From Oryzibacter oryziterrae (lineage in GTDB: Bacteria > Pseudomonadota > Alphaproteobacteria > Rhizobiales > Pleomorphomonadaceae), in NCBI RefSeq assembly GCF_021864535.1, contig NZ_JAKJIC010000008.1, positions 124,001 to 188,000 on the forward strand: a stretch of DNA of 64,000 bases, given 5' to 3'. Positions 35,408 to 45,732 of this stretch are shown piece after piece (the first letter of the stretch is position 1; every line of letters begins with the position of its first letter). The position numbers were made by a program, and so were the translations under genes. The notes under the pieces are model-generated. The model worked only from the letters and a program-made list of their open reading frames with translations. It ran no database searches and was not told the origin of the DNA.

Positions 35408-36736
35408 ATGATCCCGCGCTATTCCCGCCCCGAGATGACCTCCATCTGGAGCCAGGAGACCAAATTCCGCATCTGGTTCGAGATCGAGGCCCATGCCACC
35501 GACGCCCTTGCCGATCTGGGCGTCGTCCCCAGGGAAGCGGCGAAGACCATCTGGGAAAAGGGCGGTGCCGCCACCTTTGACGTCGAGCGCATCGACGAGA
35601 TCGAGCGCGTCACCAAGCACGACGTCATCGCCTTCCTCACCCACCTCGCCGAGTTCGTCGGCCCCGACAGCCGCTTCGTCCATCAGGGCATGACCTCGTC
35701 GGACGTGCTGGACACCTGCTTCAACGTCCAGCTGGTGCGTGCCACCGACCTGCTACTGAAGGACATGGACGCCCTGCTCGCCGCCATCAAGCGCCGCGCC
35801 TTCGAGTATAAGGACACCGTCTGCATCGGCCGCAGCCACGGCATTCACGCCGAGCCCGTCACCTTCGGCCTGAAGATGGCAGAAGCCTATGCCGAGTTCG
35901 ACCGCTGCCGCACCCGCCTCGTCCATGCCCGCGAGGAAATCGCCACCTGCGCCATCTCCGGCGCCGTCGGCACCTTCGCCAACATCGACCCGCGCGTCGA
36001 GGAACACGTGGCAAAGGCACTCGGCCTCTCGCCGGAGCCGGTGTCGACCCAGGTGATCCCGCGCGATCGCCACGCCATGTATTTTGCGACGCTGGGCGTC
36101 ATCGCCTCCTCGATCGAGCGTCTCGCCATCGAGATCCGCCACCTGCAGCGCACCGAAGTGCTGGAAGCCGAGGAATATTTCTCGCCCGGCCAGAAGGGCT
36201 CTTCGGCAATGCCGCACAAGCGCAACCCGGTGCTCACCGAAAACCTCACCGGCCTTGCCCGCATCGTCCGCTCGGCCGTCACGCCGGCGCTCGAGAATGT
36301 CGCCCTCTGGCATGAGCGCGACATCTCGCACTCTTCCGTCGAGCGCTACATCGGCCCGGACGCCACCGTCACGCTGGACTTCGCGCTGGCCCGCCTCACC
36401 AACGTGGTCGACAAGCTGCTGGTCTACCCCGAGCGCATGGTCGCCAACATGGACCGCCTCGGCGGCCTCGTGCATTCCCAGCGCATCCTGCTCGCCCTCA
36501 CCCAGAAGGGAGTCTCGCGCGAGGACAGCTATCGCCTCGTCCAGCGCAACGCCATGAAGGTCTGGGACAGCTACCAGCAGGCCGGCGCCTCCAACGTCGA
36601 CTTCCTCGACGAACTCCTGAAGGACGCGGACGTGCGCGCGGCCCTGTCCGAACAGGAAATCCGCGACAGGTTCGACCTCGGCTACCACACCAAGCACGTC
36701 GACACCATTTTCCGCCGGGTATTCGGCGCGGCCTGA
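35408..36736 (+). CDS. purB: Adenylosuccinate lyase
   Basis: A 442-residue enzyme used twice in purine metabolism, splitting SAICAR to AICAR and adenylosuccinate to AMP, each releasing fumarate. Start MIPRYSRPEMTSIWS at 35408 is the family N-terminus. Motifs are FVHQGMTSSDVLDTC, the base His in GRSHGIHAEP and the flexible signature loop GSSAMPHKRNP with its catalytic Ser. Length is normal. It is upstream of the other pur genes but separated by five unrelated genes. Confidence 0.96.
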   Translation: MIPRYSRPEMTSIWSQETKFRIWFEIEAHATDALADLGVVPREAAKTIWEKGGAATFDVERIDEIERVTKHDVIAFLTHLAEFVGPDSRFVHQGMTSSDVLDTCFNVQLVRATDLLLKDMDALLAAIKRRAFEYKDTVCIGRSHGIHAEPVTFGLKMAEAYAEFDRCRTRLVHAREEIATCAISGAVGTFANIDPRVEEHVAKALGLSPEPVSTQVIPRDRHAMYFATLGVIASSIERLAIEIRHLQRTEVLEAEEYFSPGQKGSSAMPHKRNPVLTENLTGLARIVRSAVTPALENVALWHERDISHSSVERYIGPDATVTLDFALARLTNVVDKLLVYPERMVANMDRLGGLVHSQRILLALTQKGVSREDSYRLVQRNAMKVWDSYQQAGASNVDFLDELLKDADVRAALSEQEIRDRFDLGYHTKHVDTIFRRVFGAA

Positions 36737-36757
36737 GCGCCCCTCGCCAGATAGCGA

Positions 36758-37024
36758 CTATCCGCAAATGGCCTCGCAGGGCACGCCGTCATGGTCGCGG
36801 TCCAGCGAGGTCACACCGCACTGTTCGAGGAAGTAATAAGCCTCTTCACAGCTGTGCATCTGCTTGCAAAGATGGCGGCCGTCGCAGATGAAGTCGATGC
36901 GATGGAGCGGCAAGCTGTGATTGGCGACGCAGCCGATGGCATCGGGTGACCTGCAGCTGCCGCCAGCCGTCGCGCCGACCGTGCTGATCAAGAACACCAG
37001 GAGTGCTGCGGACCGTTCGACCAT
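36758..37024 (-). CDS. Exported excalibur-domain protein
   Basis: An 88-residue secreted protein. ATG 37024 is preferred over ATG 37030 because GGAGG lies 6 bases upstream of it. A signal peptide (VERSAALLVFLISTVGATA) leads to a Cys-rich mature part. The C-terminus is an excalibur calcium-binding motif, CGVTSLDRDHDGVPCEAIC, with the DxDxDGxxCE pattern. Six cysteines suggest disulfides in the periplasm. Excalibur domains occur with nucleases and surface proteins; here the domain is almost alone, so function is unknown. Confidence 0.8.
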   Translation of the reverse strand: MVERSAALLVFLISTVGATAGGSCRSPDAIGCVANHSLPLHRIDFICDGRHLCKQMHSCEEAYYFLEQCGVTSLDRDHDGVPCEAICG

Positions 37025-37120
37025 TTCCATCCTCCGCTCATAGGATGGAGAACCGGTTCGAATCACGCAACGAACTGTATGCAATCAAAAATTGCAGATT
37101 TGGGAATAATCGTCGCCATC

Positions 37121-37672
37121 ATGCCGCTCAAAACCTCCGAATGCGACATCCTCATCATCCCCGGCTGGCAGAACTCCGGCCCGAACCACTGGCAAAGCCG
37201 CTGGGAAGCCAAGTTGCCGACGGCGCGGCGCGTCGAGCAGCGCGACTGGGACAGGCCCGATAAGGATGCCTGGGTGTCTGCCATCGGCCTGGCGGTCAAC
37301 GCCGCAACGCGCCCGGTGATTCTGGTGGCCCATTCGCTGGGCGTCGCGGCCGTCATTCATGCCGCGCCCTATATCGGTCGGTCCGTGCGCGGCGCCTTCC
37401 TGGTCGGCCTGCCCGATGTCGATCGGGACGACATGCCCGGCGAGGTCACCGGCTTTGCCGGCCTGTCCACCGATCCCCTGCCCTTTCCGTCCATGCTGGT
37501 CGCCAGCCGCACCGATCCCTATTGCGCCTTCGATCGCGCCGGCGATTTTGCGGCCGCCTGGGGATCGGACTTCATCGACGCCGGCGACAGCGGCCATCTC
37601 AACTCGGAGTCCGGCCATGGTCCCTGGCCGGAAGGCCTCACCCGCTTCGCCACACTGCTGAAGCGGGTGTAA
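37121..37672 (+). CDS. RBBP9/YdeN-family serine hydrolase
   Basis: A 183-residue alpha/beta hydrolase. The N-terminal CDILIIPGWQNSGPNHWQSRWE is diagnostic of the RBBP9/YdeN family. The nucleophile Ser lies in VAHSLG near residue 71, the acid is probably Asp in VASRTDPYCAFDRA, and the His is in GDSGHLNSESGHGPWPEG. Substrates are unknown for the family. The start is uncertain: ATG 37121 matches the family N-terminus, ATG 37079 would add 14 residues, and neither has a strong ribosome site. It converges with a small gene seven bases downstream. Confidence 0.85.
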   Translation: MPLKTSECDILIIPGWQNSGPNHWQSRWEAKLPTARRVEQRDWDRPDKDAWVSAIGLAVNAATRPVILVAHSLGVAAVIHAAPYIGRSVRGAFLVGLPDVDRDDMPGEVTGFAGLSTDPLPFPSMLVASRTDPYCAFDRAGDFAAAWGSDFIDAGDSGHLNSESGHGPWPEGLTRFATLLKRV

Positions 37673-37678
37673 GTCCCG

Positions 37679-37894
37679 TCAGCCGCAGCCCGCCGGCTGG
37701 CATGCCACCGGCATGGCGCGCGCCGCGCCTTCGCGCCTGGGCTCGCGCTTGGCCTCCGGTTCCGGCAGCTCGACCTCCGGCTCCGGGCGCTCTTGCCACT
37801 CCTCGCGGATATGGTTCTGGGGAGCCGTCGGGTGCCATTGCACCGATATCAGCCGGAACATGTCCAGCAGAACGTCATGAAATCTATGCCACAT
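37679..37894 (-). CDS. Small uncharacterised protein (71 aa)
   Basis: A 71-residue frame whose ATG at 37894 sits 6 bases after a perfect AGGAGG, the strongest support for it being translated. The sequence begins MWHRFHDVLLDMFRLISVQW, an amphipathic stretch, then becomes charged and Pro/Glu-rich (PEPEVELPEPEAKREPRREG) and ends AMPVACQPAGCG. No signal peptide or family is recognised. It is divergent from the LysR gene at 37979 and could be its target. Codon use matches the flanking genes. Confidence 0.6.
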   Translation of the reverse strand: MWHRFHDVLLDMFRLISVQWHPTAPQNHIREEWQERPEPEVELPEPEAKREPRREGAARAMPVACQPAGCG

Positions 37895-37978
37895 GTGGGC
37901 CTCCTTTTGCCGGGAAGAAACAGCACTTGCGGCGCTTGCACAAACGAGCTTATCGTCAGCAACGTATGACTTGAGGTT

Positions 37979-38881
37979 ATGTATCCCATGAAGCGCGGCC
38001 GCCTGCCCCTCACCGCCTTGCGCAGTTTCGAAGCTGCAGGACGGCTCGGCAGCTTCACGCTGGCCGCTGAGGAACTTCACGTCTCCCAAGCCGCCATCAG
38101 CCGCCAGATTCGCGAGCTGGAAGACCGCGTCGGCCATGCGCTGTTCGAGCGCCGCCCGCGCGCCGTCAGCCTCACCGACAGCGGCCAGACCTTGCTCGCC
38201 ACGCTGACCACGGCCTTTGACGCCATCGACGGCACCTTGGAGTCCTTGCGCTGCCGCCCGGAGCCGGCCCGCATCATCCTGAGCTGTGAGCCATCCTTCG
38301 CCGCCTGCTGGCTGCTGCCGCATCTGAGCGACTTTCAGGCCGCCCATCCGGAGATCGACGTCACTCTGGAGGCCGATCACCGTCTGGCACAGTTCCGCGC
38401 CCATGAAGCGGAGATCGCCATCCGCTTCACCAGCGAGCCGGGAGGCTGGCCGCGGACGGAGTGCCAACAGCTTTGCGAGTCGGAGCTTCTGGCAGTGGCA
38501 GCCCCTGAGATCGCCGCGGAGCTCGCCGGCCAACCGCCCACGGCCTTGCTTGGCCAGCCTCTGCTGTTTGAGGAAAGCCGTCAGCTCTGGACGCGCTGGT
38601 TCGCCGAAGCCGGCGTCACGTTGCCCGACACCCTGCGCGGCCCCGTCTTCACCGACGGTGGCCTGGTGATGCAGGCGGCTCTGCGCGGTCAGGGCGTCGC
38701 CCTCCTCGACCGCAGCTTCGTCGTCGAAGCCCTGTCGGAGGGCCGGTTATGCCGCGTGGCCGACACCACCTTCGTTTGCGGCAGCTATTGGCTGGTCGTG
38801 CGACGCTTCACGGCCCTGCGGTCTCCCGCACGCCGCTTCGTCGACTGGATTTCCGCCAAGTTCGCCGGCCCGGCACATTGA
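37979..38881 (+). CDS. LysR-family regulator, GcvA-like
   Basis: A 300-residue LTTR with helix-turn-helix PLTALRSFEAAGRLGSFTLAAEELHVSQAAISRQIRELE and the GcvA-type effector domain (LLPHLSDFQAAHPEIDVTLEADHR, EIAIRF, FEESRQLWTRWFAEAG, GLVMQAALRGQGVALLDR). GcvA-like proteins regulate varied genes including glycine cleavage, beta-lactamase and amino-acid genes. ATG 37979 has GAGG very close; ATG 37988 would shorten it by three residues. It is divergent from the 71-aa gene and converges with the aldolase gene. Confidence 0.9.
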   Translation: MYPMKRGRLPLTALRSFEAAGRLGSFTLAAEELHVSQAAISRQIRELEDRVGHALFERRPRAVSLTDSGQTLLATLTTAFDAIDGTLESLRCRPEPARIILSCEPSFAACWLLPHLSDFQAAHPEIDVTLEADHRLAQFRAHEAEIAIRFTSEPGGWPRTECQQLCESELLAVAAPEIAAELAGQPPTALLGQPLLFEESRQLWTRWFAEAGVTLPDTLRGPVFTDGGLVMQAALRGQGVALLDRSFVVEALSEGRLCRVADTTFVCGSYWLVVRRFTALRSPARRFVDWISAKFAGPAH

Positions 38882-38897
38882 ACCGGCGGCGCGCCCG

Positions 38898-39656
38898 TCA
38901 GTCGCTCGCCACCGCCGCCAGCAGCGATGCCACGCCGGACGAGAGGATGGCCGTGTCGCTCGACAGCGTCGCAAAGCTGTAGCCCATCGCCCGGTAGCGC
39001 TTCACATGGGCAGCCGAGGTGCCGTAGATGCCGCTCACCTTGCCCGCCGCAGCGGTCGCGCGCGCCACATGCTCAATGGCCTCCAGCACATCGGCACGGT
39101 CGATGTCGGGCTCGCCCTTGGGCGACAGCGCGATCGACAGATCGAAGGGGCCGAGGAACACACCGTCGATGCCAGGTACCGCCAGAATGGCTTCGAGATT
39201 GTCCAGCGCCGAGCGCGTCTCGATCATCACCAGCGTCCCCTCATTGGCCGAGCGGCGATAGGCATCGGGACCGAGCCCGGTCAACTGCATGGCCCGTGTC
39301 GGTCCCCAGGATCGCTGGCCAAGCAAGGGATATTTCATGAAGGATGCAAAGGCCGCGGCTTCCTCGGCGCTGTTGATCATCGGCGCGATCACACCGTCGG
39401 CGCCCCAATCGAGCAGGCGCGAGGCCGTCTGAAACTCGCCGACCGGCACGCGTGACAGCACAAACCCGCCGGCCGCCTTGATCGCCCCGATCATGCGCAG
39501 CGCCGCCGACATGTCGATCAGGCCATGCTGAAGATCCACCAGCATCGCCTCGAAGCCGGCCCGAATGCAGATTTCCCCGATCAGCGGCTCGGGCAGCGAC
39601 AGCCAACCGATATCGAGCTTGCCACTGTCGGCCAGATGCGCGCGCAACGTCTTCAC
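38898..39656 (-). CDS. HpcH/HpaI family aldolase
   Basis: A 252-residue metal-dependent class II aldolase of the HpaI group, which cleaves 4-hydroxy-2-oxo acids to pyruvate (or glyoxylate) and an aldehyde. GTG 39656 (VKTLRAHLADSGK) is chosen because a purine-rich GGGGCGGAGA precedes it. Family features are IGWLSLPEPLIGEICIRAGFEAMLVDLQHGL (with the base His), SRVPVGEF, LDWGADGVIAPMINSAEEA, MIETRSALDNLEAILAVPGIDGVFLGPFDLSIAL, and the metal ligands Glu and Asp within those stretches. No pathway genes adjoin it, so the substrate is open. Confidence 0.88.
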   Translation of the reverse strand: MKTLRAHLADSGKLDIGWLSLPEPLIGEICIRAGFEAMLVDLQHGLIDMSAALRMIGAIKAAGGFVLSRVPVGEFQTASRLLDWGADGVIAPMINSAEEAAAFASFMKYPLLGQRSWGPTRAMQLTGLGPDAYRRSANEGTLVMIETRSALDNLEAILAVPGIDGVFLGPFDLSIALSPKGEPDIDRADVLEAIEHVARATAAAGKVSGIYGTSAAHVKRYRAMGYSFATLSSDTAILSSGVASLLAAVASD

Positions 39657-39799
39657 TCTCCGCCCCTCCTCGTTCCGTCCCGAACGTCGGCGCGGACACA
39701 TCAACTCCGAACCGTCAAAAGACCCTTACCACCGGAGCTGCCCCATCGGAATGCTCAGGTCGCCTGTCGGGCGGGCAGACATCTCGGTTTCAGCGAAAC

Positions 39800-40123
39800 T
39801 CAAAGCTCCGCGTGAACCTGTGCGATGGCCACGCCCATGAACTCACCCATGGACTTGCGAACCTCGTCCGGGCTGACGGGCAGCCCCTTCGCGCTCATGT
39901 CACCGACCAGTTTCAGCAAGACGTCGTCTTCGCCCATCTTGATGAGATCGGCCTGCACCACCGAGCGCGCGTATTCGGACGCGTCGTCGCCCGCAAGTCC
40001 CATTCTCTCAGCCGCCCAAAGTCCCAGGAGCTTGTTGCGCCGGGCGGTCGCGCGGAAGCGAATTTCTTCCTCGTGGAAGAACCTGCTCTCGAAGGCCTGC
40101 TCCCGTTGCTCGAACACGCTCAT
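39800..40123 (-). CDS. DUF1476 protein, zeta-type inhibitor of F1-ATPase
   Basis: A 107-residue helical protein of the DUF1476 family. In Paracoccus and relatives a member of this family is the zeta subunit that blocks reverse rotation of the F1FO ATP synthase. ATG 40123 follows GGAGG by 6 bases. The sequence MSVFEQREQAFESRFFHEEE, RRNKLLGLWAAERMGL, YARSVVQADL and GLPVSPDEVRKSMGEFM matches the family. The N-terminal segment is the part reported to be inhibitory. It is encoded alone, away from any atp operon, upstream of and divergent from purC. Confidence 0.88.
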   Translation of the reverse strand: MSVFEQREQAFESRFFHEEEIRFRATARRNKLLGLWAAERMGLAGDDASEYARSVVQADLIKMGEDDVLLKLVGDMSAKGLPVSPDEVRKSMGEFMGVAIAQVHAEL

Positions 40124-40506
40124 GTGTTGCCTCCCTTCCCTCGGTCGGCCAGTTCCTACGGCGGCCTCAGGCAGCCGGCGTGATAAACTGGCCCCTGCAA
40201 AGAATATAATGACGCTCTGGCGCTTTTGCATTTCCCTCCCTGCAGATTTTGGCAAATCATCGCTCAATTGCCAGATAGCTACAATTGGCATGAATGCGCC
40301 CCTCCTCGAAATTGCTGCAGTGCGGGATTGTTATCTTGGCTCCGATCGAGTAGTGTCCGCCCCGGCGAGGGAGCGGGCGGACGTCAGTTCGGCCCGCTTT
40401 CTTTGCTTGATAAACTGCCGAGGGCACCTTTGGCCGTTGTATTTCGTTACCGGACCCGGAGCCGCCCGCCCTCATGGATTTCATCAACAGACCACGGTAT
40501 ATCCCA
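40124..40506. promoter_or_regulatory. Divergent control region of the DUF1476 gene and purC
   Basis: A 383-bp region without a gene. A perfect 8-bp hairpin (40355-40382) lies 125 bases before purC. No recognisable riboswitch was found. A TGCCA...TGGCA dyad near 40270-40291 is the only other symmetric sequence. Confidence 0.45.
40355..40382 (+). repeat. Hairpin in the purC upstream region
   Basis: GTCCGCCC-N12-GGGCGGAC has perfect 8-bp GC-rich arms. It is followed within about 20 bases by CTTTCTTTG, so it may act as a weak terminator or leader structure in front of the purine operon. Confidence 0.45.
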
Positions 40507-41271
40507 ATGAACCGTCGCCGGCGTATCTACGAAGGTAAGGCCAAGATCCTGTACGAAGGGCCGGAACCCGGCACTCTGATCCAGCATTTCAAGGACGACG
40601 CCACGGCGTTCAATGCCAAGAAGCATGAGATCATCGACGGCAAGGGTGTCCTGAACAACCGTATCTCGGAATATATCTTCACCCATCTCAACACGATGGG
40701 CATTCCGACCCATTTCATCCGCCGCCTCAACATGCGCGAACAGCTGATCCGCGAAGTCGAGATCATCCCGCTTGAAGTGGTGGTGCGCAATGTCGCCGCG
40801 GGCTCCATCGCCACGCGCCTCGGCATCGAGGAAGGCACGCAGCTGCCCCGCTCGATCATCGAGTTCTATTACAAGAGCGACGAGCTCAACGACCCCATGG
40901 TGTCGGAAGAGCACATCACGGCCTTTGGCTGGGCGGCTCCCCAGGAAATCGATGACATCATGGCGCTCGCCATCCGTGTCAACGACTTCCTCGCCGGCCT
41001 GTTCCTCGGCGTCGGCATCCGTCTTGTCGATTTCAAGATGGAATGCGGCCGCATGTGGGAAGGCGACATGATGCGCATCGTCGTCGCCGACGAGATCAGC
41101 CCGGACAGCTGCCGCCTGTGGGACATCGCCACCGGCGACCGTCTGGACAAGGACCGCTTCCGCCGCGACATGGGCGGCCTCGTCGAGAGCTATACCGAAG
41201 TGGCCCGCCGCCTCGGGATCCTCAACGAGTCCGACGCGACCCGTACTGCCGGCCCGAAACTGGTGAAGTAA
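40507..41271 (+). CDS. purC: SAICAR synthetase (phosphoribosylaminoimidazole-succinocarboxamide synthase)
   Basis: A 254-residue enzyme joining CAIR with aspartate to make SAICAR, using ATP. The start [22 protein letters not shown] at 40507 matches the family; an upstream frame adds 11 unlikely residues. Motifs seen are [65 protein letters not shown] and the late [11 protein letters not shown] with [11 protein letters not shown]. No strong ribosome site precedes it. An intrinsic terminator follows before purS. Confidence 0.96.
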   Translation: MNRRRRIYEGKAKILYEGPEPGTLIQHFKDDATAFNAKKHEIIDGKGVLNNRISEYIFTHLNTMGIPTHFIRRLNMREQLIREVEIIPLEVVVRNVAAGSIATRLGIEEGTQLPRSIIEFYYKSDELNDPMVSEEHITAFGWAAPQEIDDIMALAIRVNDFLAGLFLGVGIRLVDFKMECGRMWEGDMMRIVVADEISPDSCRLWDIATGDRLDKDRFRRDMGGLVESYTEVARRLGILNESDATRTAGPKLVK

Positions 41272-41307
41272 CCGCGGGCTTCGGCACAAAAAACCTTGTG
41301 AATCGTT

Positions 41308-41340
41308 GAACGCCGGGTTATCTCCCCGGCGTTCCTTTTT
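41308..41340 (+). terminator. Intrinsic terminator/attenuator between purC and purS
   Basis: GAACGCCGGG-TTATCT-CCCGGCGTTC is a near-perfect 10-bp GC-rich stem followed by CTTTTT. It lies 37 bases after purC and 16 bases before purS. Position and strength imply that most purC transcripts stop here or that readthrough is controlled. Confidence 0.88.
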
Positions 41341-41356
41341 GGCAGGATGAAAGCCC

Positions 41357-41599
41357 ATGAAAGTCCGTGTCACCGTCACGCTGAAGGCAGGCGTGCTCGA
41401 TCCTCAGGGTAAGGCGATCGAAGGCGCCCTCAAGGGCCTCGGTTTCGCTGGCGTCGAGGGCGCCCGCCAGGGCAAGATCATCGACCTGATCCTCGCGGAG
41501 ACCAGCGCCGATGCCGCCCGTGCCACCGTGACGGACATGTGCGAGAAGCTGCTCGCCAACACCGTCATCGAGAACTACCATATCGACATCCTGGGTTGA
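41357..41599 (+). CDS. purS: FGAM synthase subunit PurS
   Basis: An 80-residue small subunit of the three-part phosphoribosylformylglycinamidine synthase (PurS-PurQ-PurL). It is thought to hold PurQ and PurL together and help channel ammonia. MKVRVTVTLKAGVLDPQGKAIEGALKGLGF at the start and CEKLLANTVIENYHID at the end are diagnostic. The adjoining frames are a 39-aa membrane protein three bases downstream and purQ after that. Confidence 0.95.
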   Translation: MKVRVTVTLKAGVLDPQGKAIEGALKGLGFAGVEGARQGKIIDLILAETSADAARATVTDMCEKLLANTVIENYHIDILG

Positions 41600-41602
41600 C
41601 CC

Positions 41603-41722
41603 ATGGCGGCGCCTGAAGACGACACCGCCCGGATCATCCGCTTCATGGTGATCAAGGCGGCCGTCTTCCTCGGCATACCCCTCGTCTGTGCGGCCGTCGC
41701 CGTCTATCTGACCCTTTATTGA
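41603..41722 (+). CDS. 39-residue single-span membrane protein between purS and purQ
   Basis: A very short frame from ATG 41603 to TGA 41722. It encodes an acidic start (MAAPEDDTARIIRFMVIK) followed by one hydrophobic helix (AAVFLGIPLVCAAVAVYLTLY) reaching the C-terminus. It begins three bases after the purS stop and ends 24 bases before purQ, so it must be on the purine transcript. The codon use and helix make it look real, although no ribosome site is strong (GGGTTGACCC). The predicted topology is N-terminus in the cytoplasm. Function is unknown. Confidence 0.65.
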   Translation: MAAPEDDTARIIRFMVIKAAVFLGIPLVCAAVAVYLTLY

Positions 41723-41746
41723 ACTGACCTGCAGCGGAGACCTCTC

Positions 41747-42418
41747 ATGCGTTCAGCCGTCGTGCTCTTTCCCGGTTCCAACCGCGACCACGATATGGTG
41801 AAGGCACTGGCCTCCGTCACGGGCCACACGCCCACCGTCGTCTGGCATCAGGACAGCACCCTGCCCGACGTCGACCTGATCGTCCTGCCCGGCGGCTTCT
41901 CCTACGGCGACTATCTGCGCTGCGGCGCCATCGCCGCGCGCTCGCCGGCCATGCTCGACGTGGCCAAGAAGGCTGCCGCAGGCGTCCGCGTCCTTGGCGT
42001 CTGCAACGGCTTCCAGATCCTCACCGAGGCCGGCCTTCTGCCCGGCGCGCTGATGCGCAACGCCCACCTGCGCTTCGTCTGCAAGGAAGTGAAGCTGGAA
42101 GTTGCCAACGCCGACACCGACTTCACCCGTGCCTATTCCAAGGGTCAGGTGGTCCGCTGCCCGGTCGCCCATCACGACGGCAACTATTTCGCCGACGCCG
42201 AGACGCTCGCCCGCCTCGAAGGTGACGGCCGCGTCGCCTTCCGCTATGCTGAAGGAACGAACCCCAACGGCTCGGTCAACGACATCGCCGGCATCCTCAA
42301 CGACGCCGGCAATGTGCTCGGCATGATGCCGCACCCGGAGAACCTCATCGAGGCCCTGCACGGCGGTCTCGATGGTCGCGGCCTCTTCGAAAGCGTCGCC
42401 AAGACCCTGGCCGCCTGA
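41747..42418 (+). CDS. purQ: FGAM synthase glutaminase subunit PurQ
   Basis: A 223-residue class I glutamine amidotransferase that supplies ammonia to PurL. It starts [21 protein letters not shown]. The nucleophile Cys is in GVCNGFQIL, the oxyanion region is [18 protein letters not shown], and the His/Glu pair is in MMPHPENL near the C-terminus. GCGGAGACCTCTC precedes the ATG. Two tandem hairpins follow the gene. Confidence 0.96.
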   Translation: MRSAVVLFPGSNRDHDMVKALASVTGHTPTVVWHQDSTLPDVDLIVLPGGFSYGDYLRCGAIAARSPAMLDVAKKAAAGVRVLGVCNGFQILTEAGLLPGALMRNAHLRFVCKEVKLEVANADTDFTRAYSKGQVVRCPVAHHDGNYFADAETLARLEGDGRVAFRYAEGTNPNGSVNDIAGILNDAGNVLGMMPHPENLIEALHGGLDGRGLFESVAKTLAA

Positions 42419-42435
42419 GTCGAACTTTCAGAGTT

Positions 42436-42477
42436 TGCCGGATTTCTTGCCTTCCGGCATCTTTGCCAACTGGCAAA
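42436..42477 (+). repeat. Tandem stem-loops after purQ
   Basis: TGCCGGA-N10-TCCGGCA (42436-42459) is followed by TTTGCCA-AC-TGGCAAA (42462-42477), both with perfect 7-bp arms, 18 bases after purQ. No T-run follows, so they look like mRNA-end or processing hairpins rather than a classical terminator. They separate purQ from the BLUF gene. Confidence 0.5.
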
Positions 42478-42623
42478 AGCACACAGTACTCTTAAGCATA
42501 TTTAACCATTAATTGCACAAATATTCCAAAAATGTAGAACAACACCTGCGCGTCAGGTGAATTGTCATTGAAACCGGATCTGGTATGCGGCACCTTGTCG
42601 ATGCTGCATATTGGATAACGACC

Positions 42624-43193
42624 ATGAGCCTCTCACGTCTGGTCTTCTTTAGCCGCACCAACATCAAGATCGGCGAGTCTGCCGGTATGATCCGCGGCAT
42701 GCTGCAGGCCTGCAGCGAGTACAGCCCCGTCTCCGGGCTCACCGGAGGTCTGGTCTTCAACGAGAAATTCTTCATGCAGGTCATCGAAGGATCGCGTGAC
42801 CAAGTCTCCAAGCAACTGAAAATTCTCTACGAAGACAACAGGCATGAAGAACTGACGGTGCTGTCGGTCTCAGAAATCTACCGGCGCGAGTTCGAGGGCT
42901 GGGCGGTCGGCTATGCCGGGCGGACCATCGACGCCGAGCGTCTCTACATGCGCTATTGCCCGACGGTCGATATCAATCCCACCATCATGTCCGCCGAAGC
43001 GCTGTTCAATTTCATCCGCGACTTCTGCGCCCTCGAAACGCTCTACGTGCAGCGCGCCGGCATCGGCGAGACCCGCGCGAGCGCTCCGCAGCCGCAGGCG
43101 GTGATGCCGCAGCGTCCTCCGCAGCCGCAGCGCCCGACGGACGCACCGCAGACCATCAAGGTGATCAACACCAAGATCCCCGGCACAGCCTGA
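42624..43193 (+). CDS. BLUF-domain protein lacking the photochemical Tyr
   Basis: A 189-residue protein with a BLUF-type flavin domain at about 3-100 and a Pro/Gln-rich tail. It starts at ATG 42624 (MSLSRLVFFSRTN). Fold markers are SGLTGGLVF, FFMQVIEGSRDQV, DNRHEELTVLSVSEIYRREFEGWAVGY. Compared with known photoreceptors, Gln52 and Trp93 are kept. The essential Tyr (Y21 in AppA) is Phe8, the flavin-contacting Asn is Ser34 and the Met next to Trp is Val95. Classical BLUF photochemistry needs the Tyr-Gln pair, so light sensing by the usual mechanism is doubtful. It lies between purQ and purL on the same strand. Confidence 0.85.
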   Translation: MSLSRLVFFSRTNIKIGESAGMIRGMLQACSEYSPVSGLTGGLVFNEKFFMQVIEGSRDQVSKQLKILYEDNRHEELTVLSVSEIYRREFEGWAVGYAGRTIDAERLYMRYCPTVDINPTIMSAEALFNFIRDFCALETLYVQRAGIGETRASAPQPQAVMPQRPPQPQRPTDAPQTIKVINTKIPGTA

Positions 43194-43427
43194 CGCAAGC
43201 CCGACTGCCGGCGCCACTTTCTGCCCGCTTCGCCCCTGATATCCGGGAATTATGCGCTTCGCTTCCTTGCGATTCTCCCGCAACCAAGCTATCCCCTGCA
43301 CCAACTGCGGACCGGTTTGTCGGCTGCTGGGCGGCATGCTCTCGCCGACAGCTCGTGGCTGGTCCGACCTGATGCGCCAGCCCGCCCAAGTCCAGGGCAG
43401 GCTGGCTCGCCCAACAAGGGGATAGCC

Positions 43428-45632
<2,205 letters not shown>

Positions 45633-45732
45633 CCGCCGGATCGCCCGGCGCGAGGATTGCATGGAGTAAACCCGTTCGCGTTGCCCGGCCCGGTGTGGGA
45701 CCGGGCAGAACGGGGTGAGAGGGGATGCGGCT

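Noticed and set aside
37895-38533. Minus-strand frame that extends the 71-aa gene to 284 residues
   Set aside because: The extension runs opposite the LysR helix-turn-helix coding sequence; the AGGAGG before ATG 37894 defines the short gene instead.
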